This document shows positions 9,301 to 16,537 of a stretch of DNA of 64,000 bases, one piece after another. The first letter of the stretch is position 1; the number at the start of each line of letters is the position of its first letter. The notes under the pieces were generated by a model that was not told the DNA's origin, made no database searches, and saw only the letters and a program-made list of their open reading frames with translations. The DNA is taken from contig JAIOPI010000015.1 of NCBI GenBank assembly GCA_021413965.1, forward strand, positions 62,001 to 126,000, read 5' to 3'. The stretch is from Lentisphaerota bacterium (GTDB lineage: Bacteria > Verrucomicrobiota > Kiritimatiellia > UBA8416 > JAIOPI01). Made by a program: the position numbers and the translations under genes.

Positions 9301-10913
9301 CATGGTATGGTGCCGTCAAGTACTGCAACTGGCTCACCGTGGAAACCGGACGTGGCCCCGATCACCGCTGCTATCGCGAGGGCATCCACCCGGCCGACTG
9401 GGCGCCCGTCACCTGCCCGGCCGAGAGCTGGGAACGCGGTCTCTTCACCAGCAGCCAGCGCCACGCGTGGCTGCGCTACAAGGGCTTCCGCCTCCCCATG
9501 GACAACTGCGCGGCCCTGCTCAATCGCAACCCGTTGTATTTCCGCGCCAGCAACGCCGAGTTCGCCGATTTCCTGAACGATGCCGAGGCGAACCCCTTCA
9601 CCCTGCGCGGCACGAATATCTACATCGACGCCATTGGCAACGCGAACTTCACGCCGGACGCTGCCTCCGCCACGGGGCGACTCTTCAGCATCGACGGATC
9701 CTTGCTCACCTTTGAACCCACCGCGCCCGTTGGCGGCCGCTTCTCCGTGCAAACCGGCCAGCCCGGTGCCGAACCTCCCTTCGCCAAGCGCCCCGTGTCC
9801 AATGTCTCCTGGTATGGCGCCATGAAGTACTGCAACTGGCTCACCCTCATGGAAGGGATGGACCCGAAAGAGCGCGGCTATCGCGAAGGCCATCGCGAAC
9901 AGGACTGGGCCCCCACCACCGCATCGCAGGAAGGATGGGCCAGGGGTGACTTCACCGAGCGCGAGCGCGAGGCCTGGCTGCAGTTGAAGGGCTACCGACT
10001 ACCCTTCGTGAGCGACTCGGTCGCGACCAATGCGCTGGATGACGTCCCGGGCGGCGGCGCGCCCACCAACAGCTGGCCGAACGCCTTCAATGAAGTCGCC
10101 AAGGCGGCGGGCTGGTCCAGCAGCACCAATGTGCAATACGGCTTCGGTCGCAATGATTTCGACCTGCACGACGCGAACTATCTCGATAGCGGCATGTCCG
10201 CCCGGCATGACACCACGCCCGTTGGCTTCTACGATGGCTCTGATCATGGCGGCCGCTTCCCCACCCGCACAAATGACAACCTCTACGGCGCCTTTGACCT
10301 CAGCGGTAACGTGTCCGAGTGGGTCAGCGATCCCGGCGGCGTCGGCTCCCTCGCGGACCGCGCCTACTACGGGGGCTCCTGGCGCTTCCCGCTCGCCACT
10401 GTCAATGAGCGCTTCTACGTCCATCCCTATTTCACCGAGAACTTCATGGGCTTCCGCGTGGTCACCACGGCCGCCGGCGACGACATGTATGTCGCCCGTG
10501 TCCCCTTCCGCCTTTGCGTCTGCGGCTACGGGGTCGGCCCCGGCTGCGGACGCATGCCCGGCGGTGAAGAAGAAGGCAAGCCGGAAGAAGAAATCAAGCC
10601 GCGCGGCGAAGGGCTCACCCTCGGCCCCACCGATCCGCTGACCGGCAGCCAGGGCGTCACCACCAAGCCAACGCAGCCGCCTCCGCCCACCACCGTCACC
10701 CAGCCCGGTGGAGGTGGTGGTGGAGGGAAACCGCCTCCTCCCCCCACCACCACGGGCATCATTTCCGATTTCGATGACGGCGGCGGTCAGAGCCTGGTCG
10801 TCATCTGCCACCATAGCCCCGGCAACCCTGGCCAAACTCAAACCATTTCCGTCCCCTTGGCGGCTGTGCCCACCCATCTGGCCCACGGCGATACCATTGG
10901 GCCCTGCCCCTGA
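6381..10913 (+). CDS. Large cell-surface protein: SBBP beta-propeller repeats plus duplicated FGE-sulfatase-type domain
   Basis: The 1510-residue protein opens with one transmembrane or signal-anchor helix (residues about 5-32), a Gly-rich linker, and a region to about residue 400. Residues about 407-860 hold seven SBBP-type repeats with the signature [YF]LGGxxDDRxxxxAVD, spaced about 60-65 residues, predicted to form a beta-propeller. From about residue 863 an FGE-sulfatase/C-type-lectin-like fold follows; its first ~170 residues occur twice in tandem (FEITNEEFARFLNDAQANP near 883 and FRASNAEFADFLNDAEANP near 1052; both have SWYGA[VM]KYCNWLT). Only the second copy runs on to the GNVSEWVSDP and YGGSW motifs. 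A Pro/Gly-rich spacer and a Cys-containing tail (CHH...HLAHGDTIGPCP) close it. It is probably a surface adhesin or scaffold; no enzymatic role is shown. Confidence 0.82.
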   Translation: MKTDRIYPILVVVLILLLMGSGVLAYIFFQMLTAPQNEPGAEGVPAEQAGASGLPGGSQAGGSWRGGAATYTAPGTDGGSGKWAPRTPGSQPVGVGPNLAGTYPDERGGAWGPAFMGMPLTFDENCDDYGGEYSLLASGADLDIILAPGNVCLTIQRPEVYVQQNQTNQYHVGDITYDACKLDQSLNMCFTLGNITPDARGRAWHPLYAPTPVHDRAATTVLEEWHAPFADDRDITETSQRDRQTDVIADAPDPPPESTIERNSFYLGNNPAEWFSDLPAAARSTYLDIRPGVDLSCYADQNRLEYVFVFWPGVDPQDIEFTYDSAHNISQTAHGNLAIEYDCATLIQHQPLAYKWLNGAPVETPVNYSIHGKTVSLDFMDASAPTAAAAGAPTANSPILRPIVDYLSYLGGEGDDRGYAVAVDHVGYVYVAGTSTSPDFSTGKTPKDKRADNTDVFVTKIRISDRQVMYTTFLGGRHDERAFDIAADAEGNAYVCGETLSPDFATVTPPPGGVLGRGWDAFVVKLDPQGAIGNYAFRLGGRADDRAFGIAVDAATNLYVGGVTYSPDFPTTPGSFGAGEPPAGESADTFIAKISGNGRDLLYSARFGGSGDDFGYALAVDRDGSAIVAGETFSTDLPLETPVQMKTGGGKSDGFVARLAPDGKHLGFATYLGGKGDDRILGLDVDLARSVYVTGETASDNFPTQNALQPQFAGGQWDAFLTRLAPAGNAILFSTYLGGSGDDRGFAVAAEASGEPHVGGTTSSTNLPVVRPLQKNFGGGKWDAFIAGFGEGGQDVHYLTYLGGTNDDQIAQMAMEAGHLLHFAGSTQSGDLPVVEPFQSAHRGGGNDVLLGRFLSGPPQSPPMRLVPAGGMPNGPFYDYLMSAFEITNEEFARFLNDAQANPDGPRGTNMFFDAYGSVWMNPDMIPERDELFTLADGRLVYEPAYPIGARYNVTPRASREGGSYARHPVSGVSWYGAVKYCNWLTVETGRGPDHRCYREGIHPADWAPVTCPAESWERGLFTSSQRHAWLRYKGFRLPMDNCAALLNRNPLYFRASNAEFADFLNDAEANPFTLRGTNIYIDAIGNANFTPDAASATGRLFSIDGSLLTFEPTAPVGGRFSVQTGQPGAEPPFAKRPVSNVSWYGAMKYCNWLTLMEGMDPKERGYREGHREQDWAPTTASQEGWARGDFTEREREAWLQLKGYRLPFVSDSVATNALDDVPGGGAPTNSWPNAFNEVAKAAGWSSSTNVQYGFGRNDFDLHDANYLDSGMSARHDTTPVGFYDGSDHGGRFPTRTNDNLYGAFDLSGNVSEWVSDPGGVGSLADRAYYGGSWRFPLATVNERFYVHPYFTENFMGFRVVTTAAGDDMYVARVPFRLCVCGYGVGPGCGRMPGGEEEGKPEEEIKPRGEGLTLGPTDPLTGSQGVTTKPTQPPPPTTVTQPGGGGGGGKPPPPPTTTGIISDFDDGGGQSLVVICHHSPGNPGQTQTISVPLAAVPTHLAHGDTIGPCP

Positions 10914-10966
10914 GGTTGACGGTGACGCACGGTCTCGACTCCATAATCCCATTTGGGAGATAGGCC

Positions 10967-12691
10967 TTGTCCACTCCCTGGTTCGTCACCGTGATCGCAC
11001 GCCTGGCTTGCCTTGCCGCATTCCTCGTCTCGCCCTGGCTCCTCGCGCGCCTCCTCCGCCCGCGCACCGATTGGATCACCACCGCCGCCCTAGCCGGCCT
11101 GTCGGCCATCGTGCTGAACACCGCCGCACCCATCGCCTTGCACACGCTCGGCATCCCGATCCACCCCTTGACACTTGCCCTGCCGCAACTGGTCCTCGTC
11201 TCCTTGCTTGTACCGCTCGTCCTGCTCCTCCGCCGCCCCCTCCGGCCACCCTCCGCGGCCTCCCCGGCCTGTCTCTGGATCGCGCTCGGCTTTGCCGTCA
11301 TCGTCTGCCCCTGCACTCACCTCGCGGGCATCGATACCTACAAATGGCAGGGCCTCGCCACCAACGTGCGCGTCGAGGCATGCATCCCTTGGCTCGTGCA
11401 TCCCGCCTCGCTCCTGGGCTTCACCCCCCGCGCCTATCCGCCCATCCAACCCCTCCTGCTCGCGAGCCTCCAGATCATGGGCGGCCTCGGCGTGGGCGCC
11501 GGATTCTATGCCCTCTCGCTACTCTCCGGCCTCACCGGCATGGCCCTCGCGCACACCTTCGCCCGCCGCTATTTCGACGACGTCCGCAACGCCGATTGGT
11601 TCGCCTTCCTCTACGTCTTCTCGCCCGTCTTCATGCGCTACAATCACTGGGCCACTGGCCGCGGCCTGCTCCTCGCCGTTCTCCCCGCCCTCCTCTTCTG
11701 CCTCATGGAGTTCCCGCGCCGGCGCGGTTTGCTCGGCCTGCCCTTCGCCTGCCTGCTCGCCGCGCTCACCCATAAGGCCGGACTCGTCGCCGTCGCCATC
11801 CTCCTTCCCGCACGCCTGCTCGCCTTTGCCTTGCCCCGCACCGCCAGCCGCATCCTGCCCGCCCTCTTGTCCGTCCCCTTCGTCCTGCTCGCCATCCCGC
11901 TCTCCACGCGCGGACTGCTGCCTGGCCGCGCCGGTTACCTCGGAGGCTTCGCCCTCACCGCCATCACCCGCTTCGGCTGGATGCTCCCCGGTGCCGCCCT
12001 CGGCCTCATCGGCCCGCGCGGCTGGCTCCTGCCCCCCCGCCGCCGCGCGCTATTCCCCGCCATGCTCGTCACCCTCCCCCTCGCCTTCCCCGCCGACATG
12101 TACGGCGCGCTCCTCGCCCTGCCCTTCATCACCGTCGCCGCCACCGCCGGCCTTGCCTTCCTCCGTGAGCGGCTCGCCGCCTGGTCACCTGCCATTGCCC
12201 GCGCCGCCATCACCCTCTCCCTCATCGGCGCCCTCTCCATCGTCGGCAAGCGCACCCTCACCGCCACCCCGCCCCGCGTCTGGCGCGCCGCCACCTTCCT
12301 CGAGCAGCACGATCCCCGTGGCCCTTACCGCATCATCGCCCCCGGTCGCCCGCGCGTTCAAATGCACGCCTATGTCTCCGGTTGCCCCCGCTTCGTCGTC
12401 ACCCCCGGCACCAACACCGCCATCGCCGTAAGAACCATCCCGCCCCTCCGCGGCCCGCCCGCCGTCGTCGCTCGCCAGTGGATCGACTTCGGTCGCAATT
12501 TCCTCGAACTCAGCGACGTTGCCGTCGACTGGTATGGCGTCAACCCGCGCCTCTACTACGTGATCATCGATGGCCAGGGCGAACGCCCCCGTACGAGCGA
12601 GGTCCTCTACGACCGCGACGGCATCCAGATCCTGAACCCCATCGGACAATCCGTGCCCATACGCTCCATTCCCGCCTCCACGAACCCGTAA
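10967..12691 (+). CDS. Polytopic membrane protein, possibly glycan-related
   Basis: The 574-residue protein has about 11-12 hydrophobic helices across residues 5-430, then a soluble C-terminal domain of about 140 residues (from VWRAATFLEQHDPRGPYRI to ILNPIGQ). This shape resembles GT-C-type glycosyltransferases and related envelope proteins, but I see no diagnostic acidic loop motif, so the class is inference. The start is a TTG at 10967 preceded by GGGAG; this ribosome-binding site lies inside a small palindrome (TCCCATTTGGGA) that could reduce its use. It follows the SBBP/FGE gene by 53 bp and precedes an O-antigen ligase-like gene, which fits a surface glycan role. Confidence 0.65.
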   Translation: MSTPWFVTVIARLACLAAFLVSPWLLARLLRPRTDWITTAALAGLSAIVLNTAAPIALHTLGIPIHPLTLALPQLVLVSLLVPLVLLLRRPLRPPSAASPACLWIALGFAVIVCPCTHLAGIDTYKWQGLATNVRVEACIPWLVHPASLLGFTPRAYPPIQPLLLASLQIMGGLGVGAGFYALSLLSGLTGMALAHTFARRYFDDVRNADWFAFLYVFSPVFMRYNHWATGRGLLLAVLPALLFCLMEFPRRRGLLGLPFACLLAALTHKAGLVAVAILLPARLLAFALPRTASRILPALLSVPFVLLAIPLSTRGLLPGRAGYLGGFALTAITRFGWMLPGAALGLIGPRGWLLPPRRRALFPAMLVTLPLAFPADMYGALLALPFITVAATAGLAFLRERLAAWSPAIARAAITLSLIGALSIVGKRTLTATPPRVWRAATFLEQHDPRGPYRIIAPGRPRVQMHAYVSGCPRFVVTPGTNTAIAVRTIPPLRGPPAVVARQWIDFGRNFLELSDVAVDWYGVNPRLYYVIIDGQGERPRTSEVLYDRDGIQILNPIGQSVPIRSIPASTNP

Positions 12692-12783
12692 CTGCCGCTG
12701 CCAATTCCGGGCGCATATATCCGGTTCGCTCGGCACGACATCCGTCGTTCCTACGGCCAATCGCAGGAACTCATGCTGTCGGA

Positions 12784-12813
12784 TTGACGCGGACGAACCC
12801 CCGCCCGTACCAT
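12784..12813 (+). promoter_or_regulatory. Candidate promoter for the O-antigen ligase-like gene
   Basis: TTGACG (12784-12789), an 18-bp spacer and TACCAT (12808-12813) lie 20 bp before the ATG at 12833. GGAGGAG provides the ribosome-binding site in the short leader. Confidence 0.45.
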
Positions 12814-12832
12814 CGTTCGCGGAGGAGTCGCA

Positions 12833-14614
12833 ATGGTGTCTGCTATCGCATGGCTGGCCGTGGTGCTCATGATGATCCTGCTCATCGTGCTGCCCACGGG
12901 GGCGTTTCTCGGAACGCTCGGCGTCGTGGCCGTCTTCTCGGCCATGGCCGCTACCATCGCCGCCATCCTGTGCCCGCCACCGGACGCCCCGCCACCGGAC
13001 GCCCCCCCCCTGCGCGTCGCCCGCTGGGGCGTGCCGGCCGTTGCCACGGCCCTGCTGGCGACCGTCCTGCTCACCCTCCTCCCCATGCCCTTGTCATGGA
13101 GCGCCCTCGGCGGCGCCAGTCGCCATGCCCAGAACGTCGCGGTTGATGATGTGATCCTGAGCGCGGAAGCCCTGGAAGTGATGCCGCCGGTGGCGCACAC
13201 CTACTCCCTCACCCGCAACGGCGCCGGCACCGTGCGCTGGAGTTTGCTGCTCATCGCCACCGTATCCGTGGCCCTGCTCACGGCCCGATTCGGCCCCACC
13301 GCCCGCGAAACCTACCTGCGCGTGCTCACCTTGCTCGGCGCCGCCGTGGCCGTCGGTGGCCTGATCAGCCTCACCATCGCCCCGCAAGGCTTCACCCTCT
13401 GGTGGATCTACCCCGCCCCGCCCGATCTCCCCGGGCCCCTCGCCTGCTTCCGCAACCGCAATCACTTCGCCGCCTTCCTCGCCCTCCTCAGCCCAGCCGC
13501 GCTGGCCCTGCTCGCACGCGACCTCACCCGCGGACGCATCCTCGCCGCCCTGGTATCCCTCGTGACCGTCGCCACGCTCGGACTCGGCGTGGCCGCCTCC
13601 CTCTCCCGCGGCGGCATGCTGGCCTACGCCGCCGGCCTCGCGGCCTGCATCGCACTCTTCCTCGCATACCGTCGCTGGGACTTCGCCGTTCTGATCGCAA
13701 CGGTCGCAGCCCTCGCCATCGCCGCTCTGCTGCTTGCGCCAGCTCCCGCCCTGCGCGAACGCCTCGCCACGTTCACCACACTGAAGTCCGAACACAGCTA
13801 CCAGACACGCCTCGCCTCATGGCTCGACGGACGGCGCATCCTCGCAGCCTATCCAGGCCTCGGTGCCGGCGCCAACGGCTTCCGCATCGTCTATCCACAG
13901 TTCCGCAGCACCACGCACGGCGGCATCATGAGCTACGCCGAAAATGCCTATGTGCAGTGGGCCACGGACATGGGCTCCGTCGGCATCGGGCTTGGCGCCG
14001 CCCTCCTCGTCGCCGGTTTCGTCGCGGCCTGGCCCGCCTTGCGAAACCGTGCGTCGATCACCATCTCCGTCTCCGCCCTCGGGGGGCTGGCCGTCGTCGC
14101 CGTCCACAGCTTGTTCGATGATCCCCTGCGCATCCCGCTCTACGCCATCCCCCTGGCCTCCGTCCTCGGTCTCGCTCTGCCGCCCCAGCATCCCCGGTCG
14201 GCCAGCCTACGCGACCGCCTCGTCAACACCGCGCCGGCGCTCTCCTGCCTGCTCGCCGCCCTCATCCTCCTCCTCGCCTGGGGCGAGCGCCTGAATGACG
14301 ACATCGCCGACTTCTTCCCCACAATGCCCATCCACAAACTCGCACGCGCCCTCGCCTGGGCCCCCACCTCCCAGTTCGCCTGGGTCACCTTCGGCGAGCG
14401 CATCGCCGAAGCCAAAACGCCCGAAAGCAATCTCCTCGCACGCCAGTGCTACGCGCGCGCCGTGCAGTATGATCCCAACAATTACCGCCTTTGGGATCAC
14501 ATCGGCTACCTGCGCCTCGGACTCGGCGACAACGCCGGCGCCCGCGACGCCTTCGCCCACGTCAAGGCCCTCCGCTCCTGGAAATCCGTGCCCGACATCC
14601 CCCAGGACAAATGA
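12833..14614 (+). CDS. O-antigen ligase/polymerase-family membrane protein with TPR-like tail
   Basis: The 593-residue protein has about 11 transmembrane helices and a large periplasmic loop with the O-antigen ligase/polymerase (Wzy_C) pattern: FRNRNHFAAFLALL near residue 205 and YPGLGAGANGFRIVYPQF near 342, followed by SYAENAYVQWATDMG. Members join or polymerise lipid-linked glycans on the periplasmic face. The last ~100 residues (LLARQCYARAVQYDPNNYRLWDHIGYLRLGLGDNAGARDAF) look like one or two TPR units, common in bacterial ligases of this type. GGAGGAG precedes the ATG. The next gene starts 7 bp downstream, so the small membrane proteins are likely in the same operon. Confidence 0.82.
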   Translation: MVSAIAWLAVVLMMILLIVLPTGAFLGTLGVVAVFSAMAATIAAILCPPPDAPPPDAPPLRVARWGVPAVATALLATVLLTLLPMPLSWSALGGASRHAQNVAVDDVILSAEALEVMPPVAHTYSLTRNGAGTVRWSLLLIATVSVALLTARFGPTARETYLRVLTLLGAAVAVGGLISLTIAPQGFTLWWIYPAPPDLPGPLACFRNRNHFAAFLALLSPAALALLARDLTRGRILAALVSLVTVATLGLGVAASLSRGGMLAYAAGLAACIALFLAYRRWDFAVLIATVAALAIAALLLAPAPALRERLATFTTLKSEHSYQTRLASWLDGRRILAAYPGLGAGANGFRIVYPQFRSTTHGGIMSYAENAYVQWATDMGSVGIGLGAALLVAGFVAAWPALRNRASITISVSALGGLAVVAVHSLFDDPLRIPLYAIPLASVLGLALPPQHPRSASLRDRLVNTAPALSCLLAALILLLAWGERLNDDIADFFPTMPIHKLARALAWAPTSQFAWVTFGERIAEAKTPESNLLARQCYARAVQYDPNNYRLWDHIGYLRLGLGDNAGARDAFAHVKALRSWKSVPDIPQDK

Positions 14615-14621
14615 CCCCCCC

Positions 14622-15011
14622 ATGAACCACCTCTTCGTCGGCGCCGTCTTCCCCTTCGTGATCGGCCTCATCCTCTATGCGCTCGCCCGCGGCCGCGCCT
14701 CGCTGCGCCTGCTCATCGGCACCCCGCTGACCATGTTCCTCTGCGCCACCTGGGCCGTGCTGCCGGACCTGCCCCGCACCTTCGGATTCGCGACCTTCGA
14801 TCAGCGCATCTCCATGAACCCCGTCATCGATATCTTCTTCTGGCACTACACCCTCAACCTCCACGAATCCTATTCGCCCTGGTTCAACATCGGGTTCGTC
14901 ATCATGCTGACCGCCCTCTTCTGGATCGCTTGGCGCGAACTCCGTCTCTCCGAATCCTCGTCACCTCCGACCGTCAACCGTCAACCGAACACCGAACACC
15001 ACGGCTCCTAG
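14622..15011 (+). CDS. Small membrane protein, unknown function
   Basis: The 129-residue product has three hydrophobic helices (about residues 3-20, 28-45 and 84-103) and a conserved-looking central part (NPVIDIFFWHYTLNLHESYSPWFNIGF). I do not recognise a family. It starts 7 bp after the ligase-like gene stop and its own stop is followed at once by the next gene, so it belongs to the same transcription unit. The C-terminal ~16 residues are encoded by a 7-bp-period repeat, so the true protein end may have been extended by that repeat. An accessory role in the envelope glycan system is only inferred from position. Confidence 0.65.
   Translation: MNHLFVGAVFPFVIGLILYALARGRASLRLLIGTPLTMFLCATWAVLPDLPRTFGFATFDQRISMNPVIDIFFWHYTLNLHESYSPWFNIGFVIMLTALFWIAWRELRLSESSSPPTVNRQPNTEHHGS
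14951..14999 (+). repeat. Seven-unit tract with 7-bp period
   Basis: Successive heptamers read CGAATCC, TCGTCAC, CTCCGAC, CGTCAAC, CGTCAAC, CGAACAC, CGAACAC. The last four are two perfect pairs; earlier ones are diverged. The tract overlaps the 3' end of the preceding gene, and a 7-bp period cannot follow codons, so it is a DNA-level repeat. Confidence 0.75.
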
Positions 15012-15012
15012 C

Positions 15013-15384
15013 ATGGCCCACTCCACCCTCCATTTTGCCGTCGGCATGGCGCTCGGCACCGCCGTCTCCCTGCCCCCTCTGATCGCCGACTGGACGCGCC
15101 GACGCCCGCTCGCCCCGCGCTTCGCCCGCTGGTTTGTGGTCTCCTATGCCACCGGCACCTACGCCGTCATCCCGGCCATCCTGCGCCAGCTCGGCGTCCA
15201 TGATGCCATCTGCGACGGCCCGTGGATGAACGTGTTTCTGCTTTACCCCTGGATGAATGCCGTCAAGCCCGGTGCTGTCACCTCCGGCCCGCTTGCCCTC
15301 GGCGCCTTGCTCGGCTTTCAGTACCTCCTGCTGATCCTCGCCATCGCGTGGACCAGACACCGCCCCCAGGCGACGGAAGACTGA
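15013..15384 (+). CDS. Small membrane protein, unknown function
   Basis: The 123-residue protein starts MAHSTLHFAVGMALGTAVSL and has three hydrophobic helices (about residues 5-24, 40-58 and 93-113) joined by short loops rich in Arg and Pro (WTRRRPLAPRF). The early His (STLHFAVGMALG) recalls the start of small YdjM-type membrane hydrolases, but the rest is too short for that family, so I do not assign it. It begins one base after the previous stop codon, so it is likely translationally coupled and acts with it. It closes the plus-strand envelope run that begins at 6381. Confidence 0.65.
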   Translation: MAHSTLHFAVGMALGTAVSLPPLIADWTRRRPLAPRFARWFVVSYATGTYAVIPAILRQLGVHDAICDGPWMNVFLLYPWMNAVKPGAVTSGPLALGALLGFQYLLLILAIAWTRHRPQATED

Positions 15385-15505
15385 AGGAGTAGCCGGCAAC
15401 AGGATGTTCGGGATCTTCTCCCCGGAAAGAGTTCCCGCTGAGATCGCAGAGCATTGCCGGTGCTCCGCGTTGCCGTTCATGGCAGGGACCGGCTTCGCGC
15501 CCCGC

Positions 15506-16537
15506 TCACTCGGGTCGCCGCACGCAGCGAAATCCCCGGTTGTGGCGCCCGTTGGTGGGTTCGCTCACCGACCGGTTCGAGCAGCGCAGGTAGTAGGCCG
15601 CGCCCTTGGCGGCCCCGGCGTGGTCCTTCTCTTTGCTTCCGCTCAACCACGACCCTCCGCGCACCACGCGCCCGTAGCCCAGGGTCGGACCGGTCGTGTC
15701 CGCCTGGCTCGCCCCCGGCTGCTGGTACCACGTCTCGTCGTAGTAGTCCCAGCACCACTCAAACACGTTGCCCGCCATGTCATACAGGCCATACGCATTC
15801 GCCATGTCCCCACCCGCTGGAACCTGCTGCCCGTTGTAGTATCCCACGGGCGCGCTCTGCAGCACGACGTCCCCCTCGTGGGGATCCCCGCTGCCCCAGA
15901 AGTTCGCATGACTGCCCGTCAGGAAATCCGCACAGTTGGTTCCCGAACTCCGCCAGGGAAAATACTGCCCAATGAGGCCGCCGCGCGCCGCCTTTTCCCA
16001 CTCGGCCTCCGTCGGCAGGCGATAGCCATTCATCGAGAAGTTGCAGCTCCAATCGCGAAACTCGATGCATGGCTCCAGTTCCTCGATCGCGGAGCGGAAA
16101 TTCGCGTACGCCAGCGCCCCGTGCCACGTTACCTCAATGCAGGGAAACGCCTCGCGCCCGGGCTTCACCCCGAACAGCCCATCCGCAAAAACGAGTTCAC
16201 TGTTCCAGTCATCGAGGTCGAGCAGCTCGCGCGCCTCGCCGGTCGCGTTGGTCACCCCGGCAGGGCCCGCCAGCACCAGCCCCTGCTGATACGCCCACTG
16301 CATGACGCGGCACATGTCGGCGTTGCTGACCTCGTACCGGTCCATGAGAAACACCTGCACCGGGACCGTATGCACCGGCCGCTCATCGGGCCACCCCGCA
16401 CCATGGTGGTCCCCCATCCGCACCGGACCGCCCGGCACCTCGCACATCACCGGCCGCGGTTCCGCTCCCGACACCAACCCGCTCGCGAGCTGCAACAGCA
16501 GAATCGCCCCCGCGACGCCCCATGTCATCCGTGTCAT
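15506..16537 (-). CDS. Exported FGE-sulfatase-fold (SUMF1-type) protein
   Basis: The 343-residue protein has a signal peptide (residues about 1-25, ending SGAEP) and one complete FGE-sulfatase domain: FLMDRYEVSNADM near 64, the central NGYRLPTEAEWEKAARGG near 170, YGLYDMAGNVFEWCWD near 248, VVRGGSW near 287, and the terminal GFRCVRRP. True formylglycine-generating enzymes have a catalytic cysteine pair near the C-terminus; here I see only one in that stretch (RCSNR) before the GFRCV, so enzymatic conversion of sulfatases is doubtful and a ligand-binding or structural role is as likely. Its start ATG overlaps the waaA stop by 4 bp, indicating coupled translation. Confidence 0.85.
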   Translation of the reverse strand: MTRMTWGVAGAILLLQLASGLVSGAEPRPVMCEVPGGPVRMGDHHGAGWPDERPVHTVPVQVFLMDRYEVSNADMCRVMQWAYQQGLVLAGPAGVTNATGEARELLDLDDWNSELVFADGLFGVKPGREAFPCIEVTWHGALAYANFRSAIEELEPCIEFRDWSCNFSMNGYRLPTEAEWEKAARGGLIGQYFPWRSSGTNCADFLTGSHANFWGSGDPHEGDVVLQSAPVGYYNGQQVPAGGDMANAYGLYDMAGNVFEWCWDYYDETWYQQPGASQADTTGPTLGYGRVVRGGSWLSGSKEKDHAGAAKGAAYYLRCSNRSVSEPTNGRHNRGFRCVRRPE

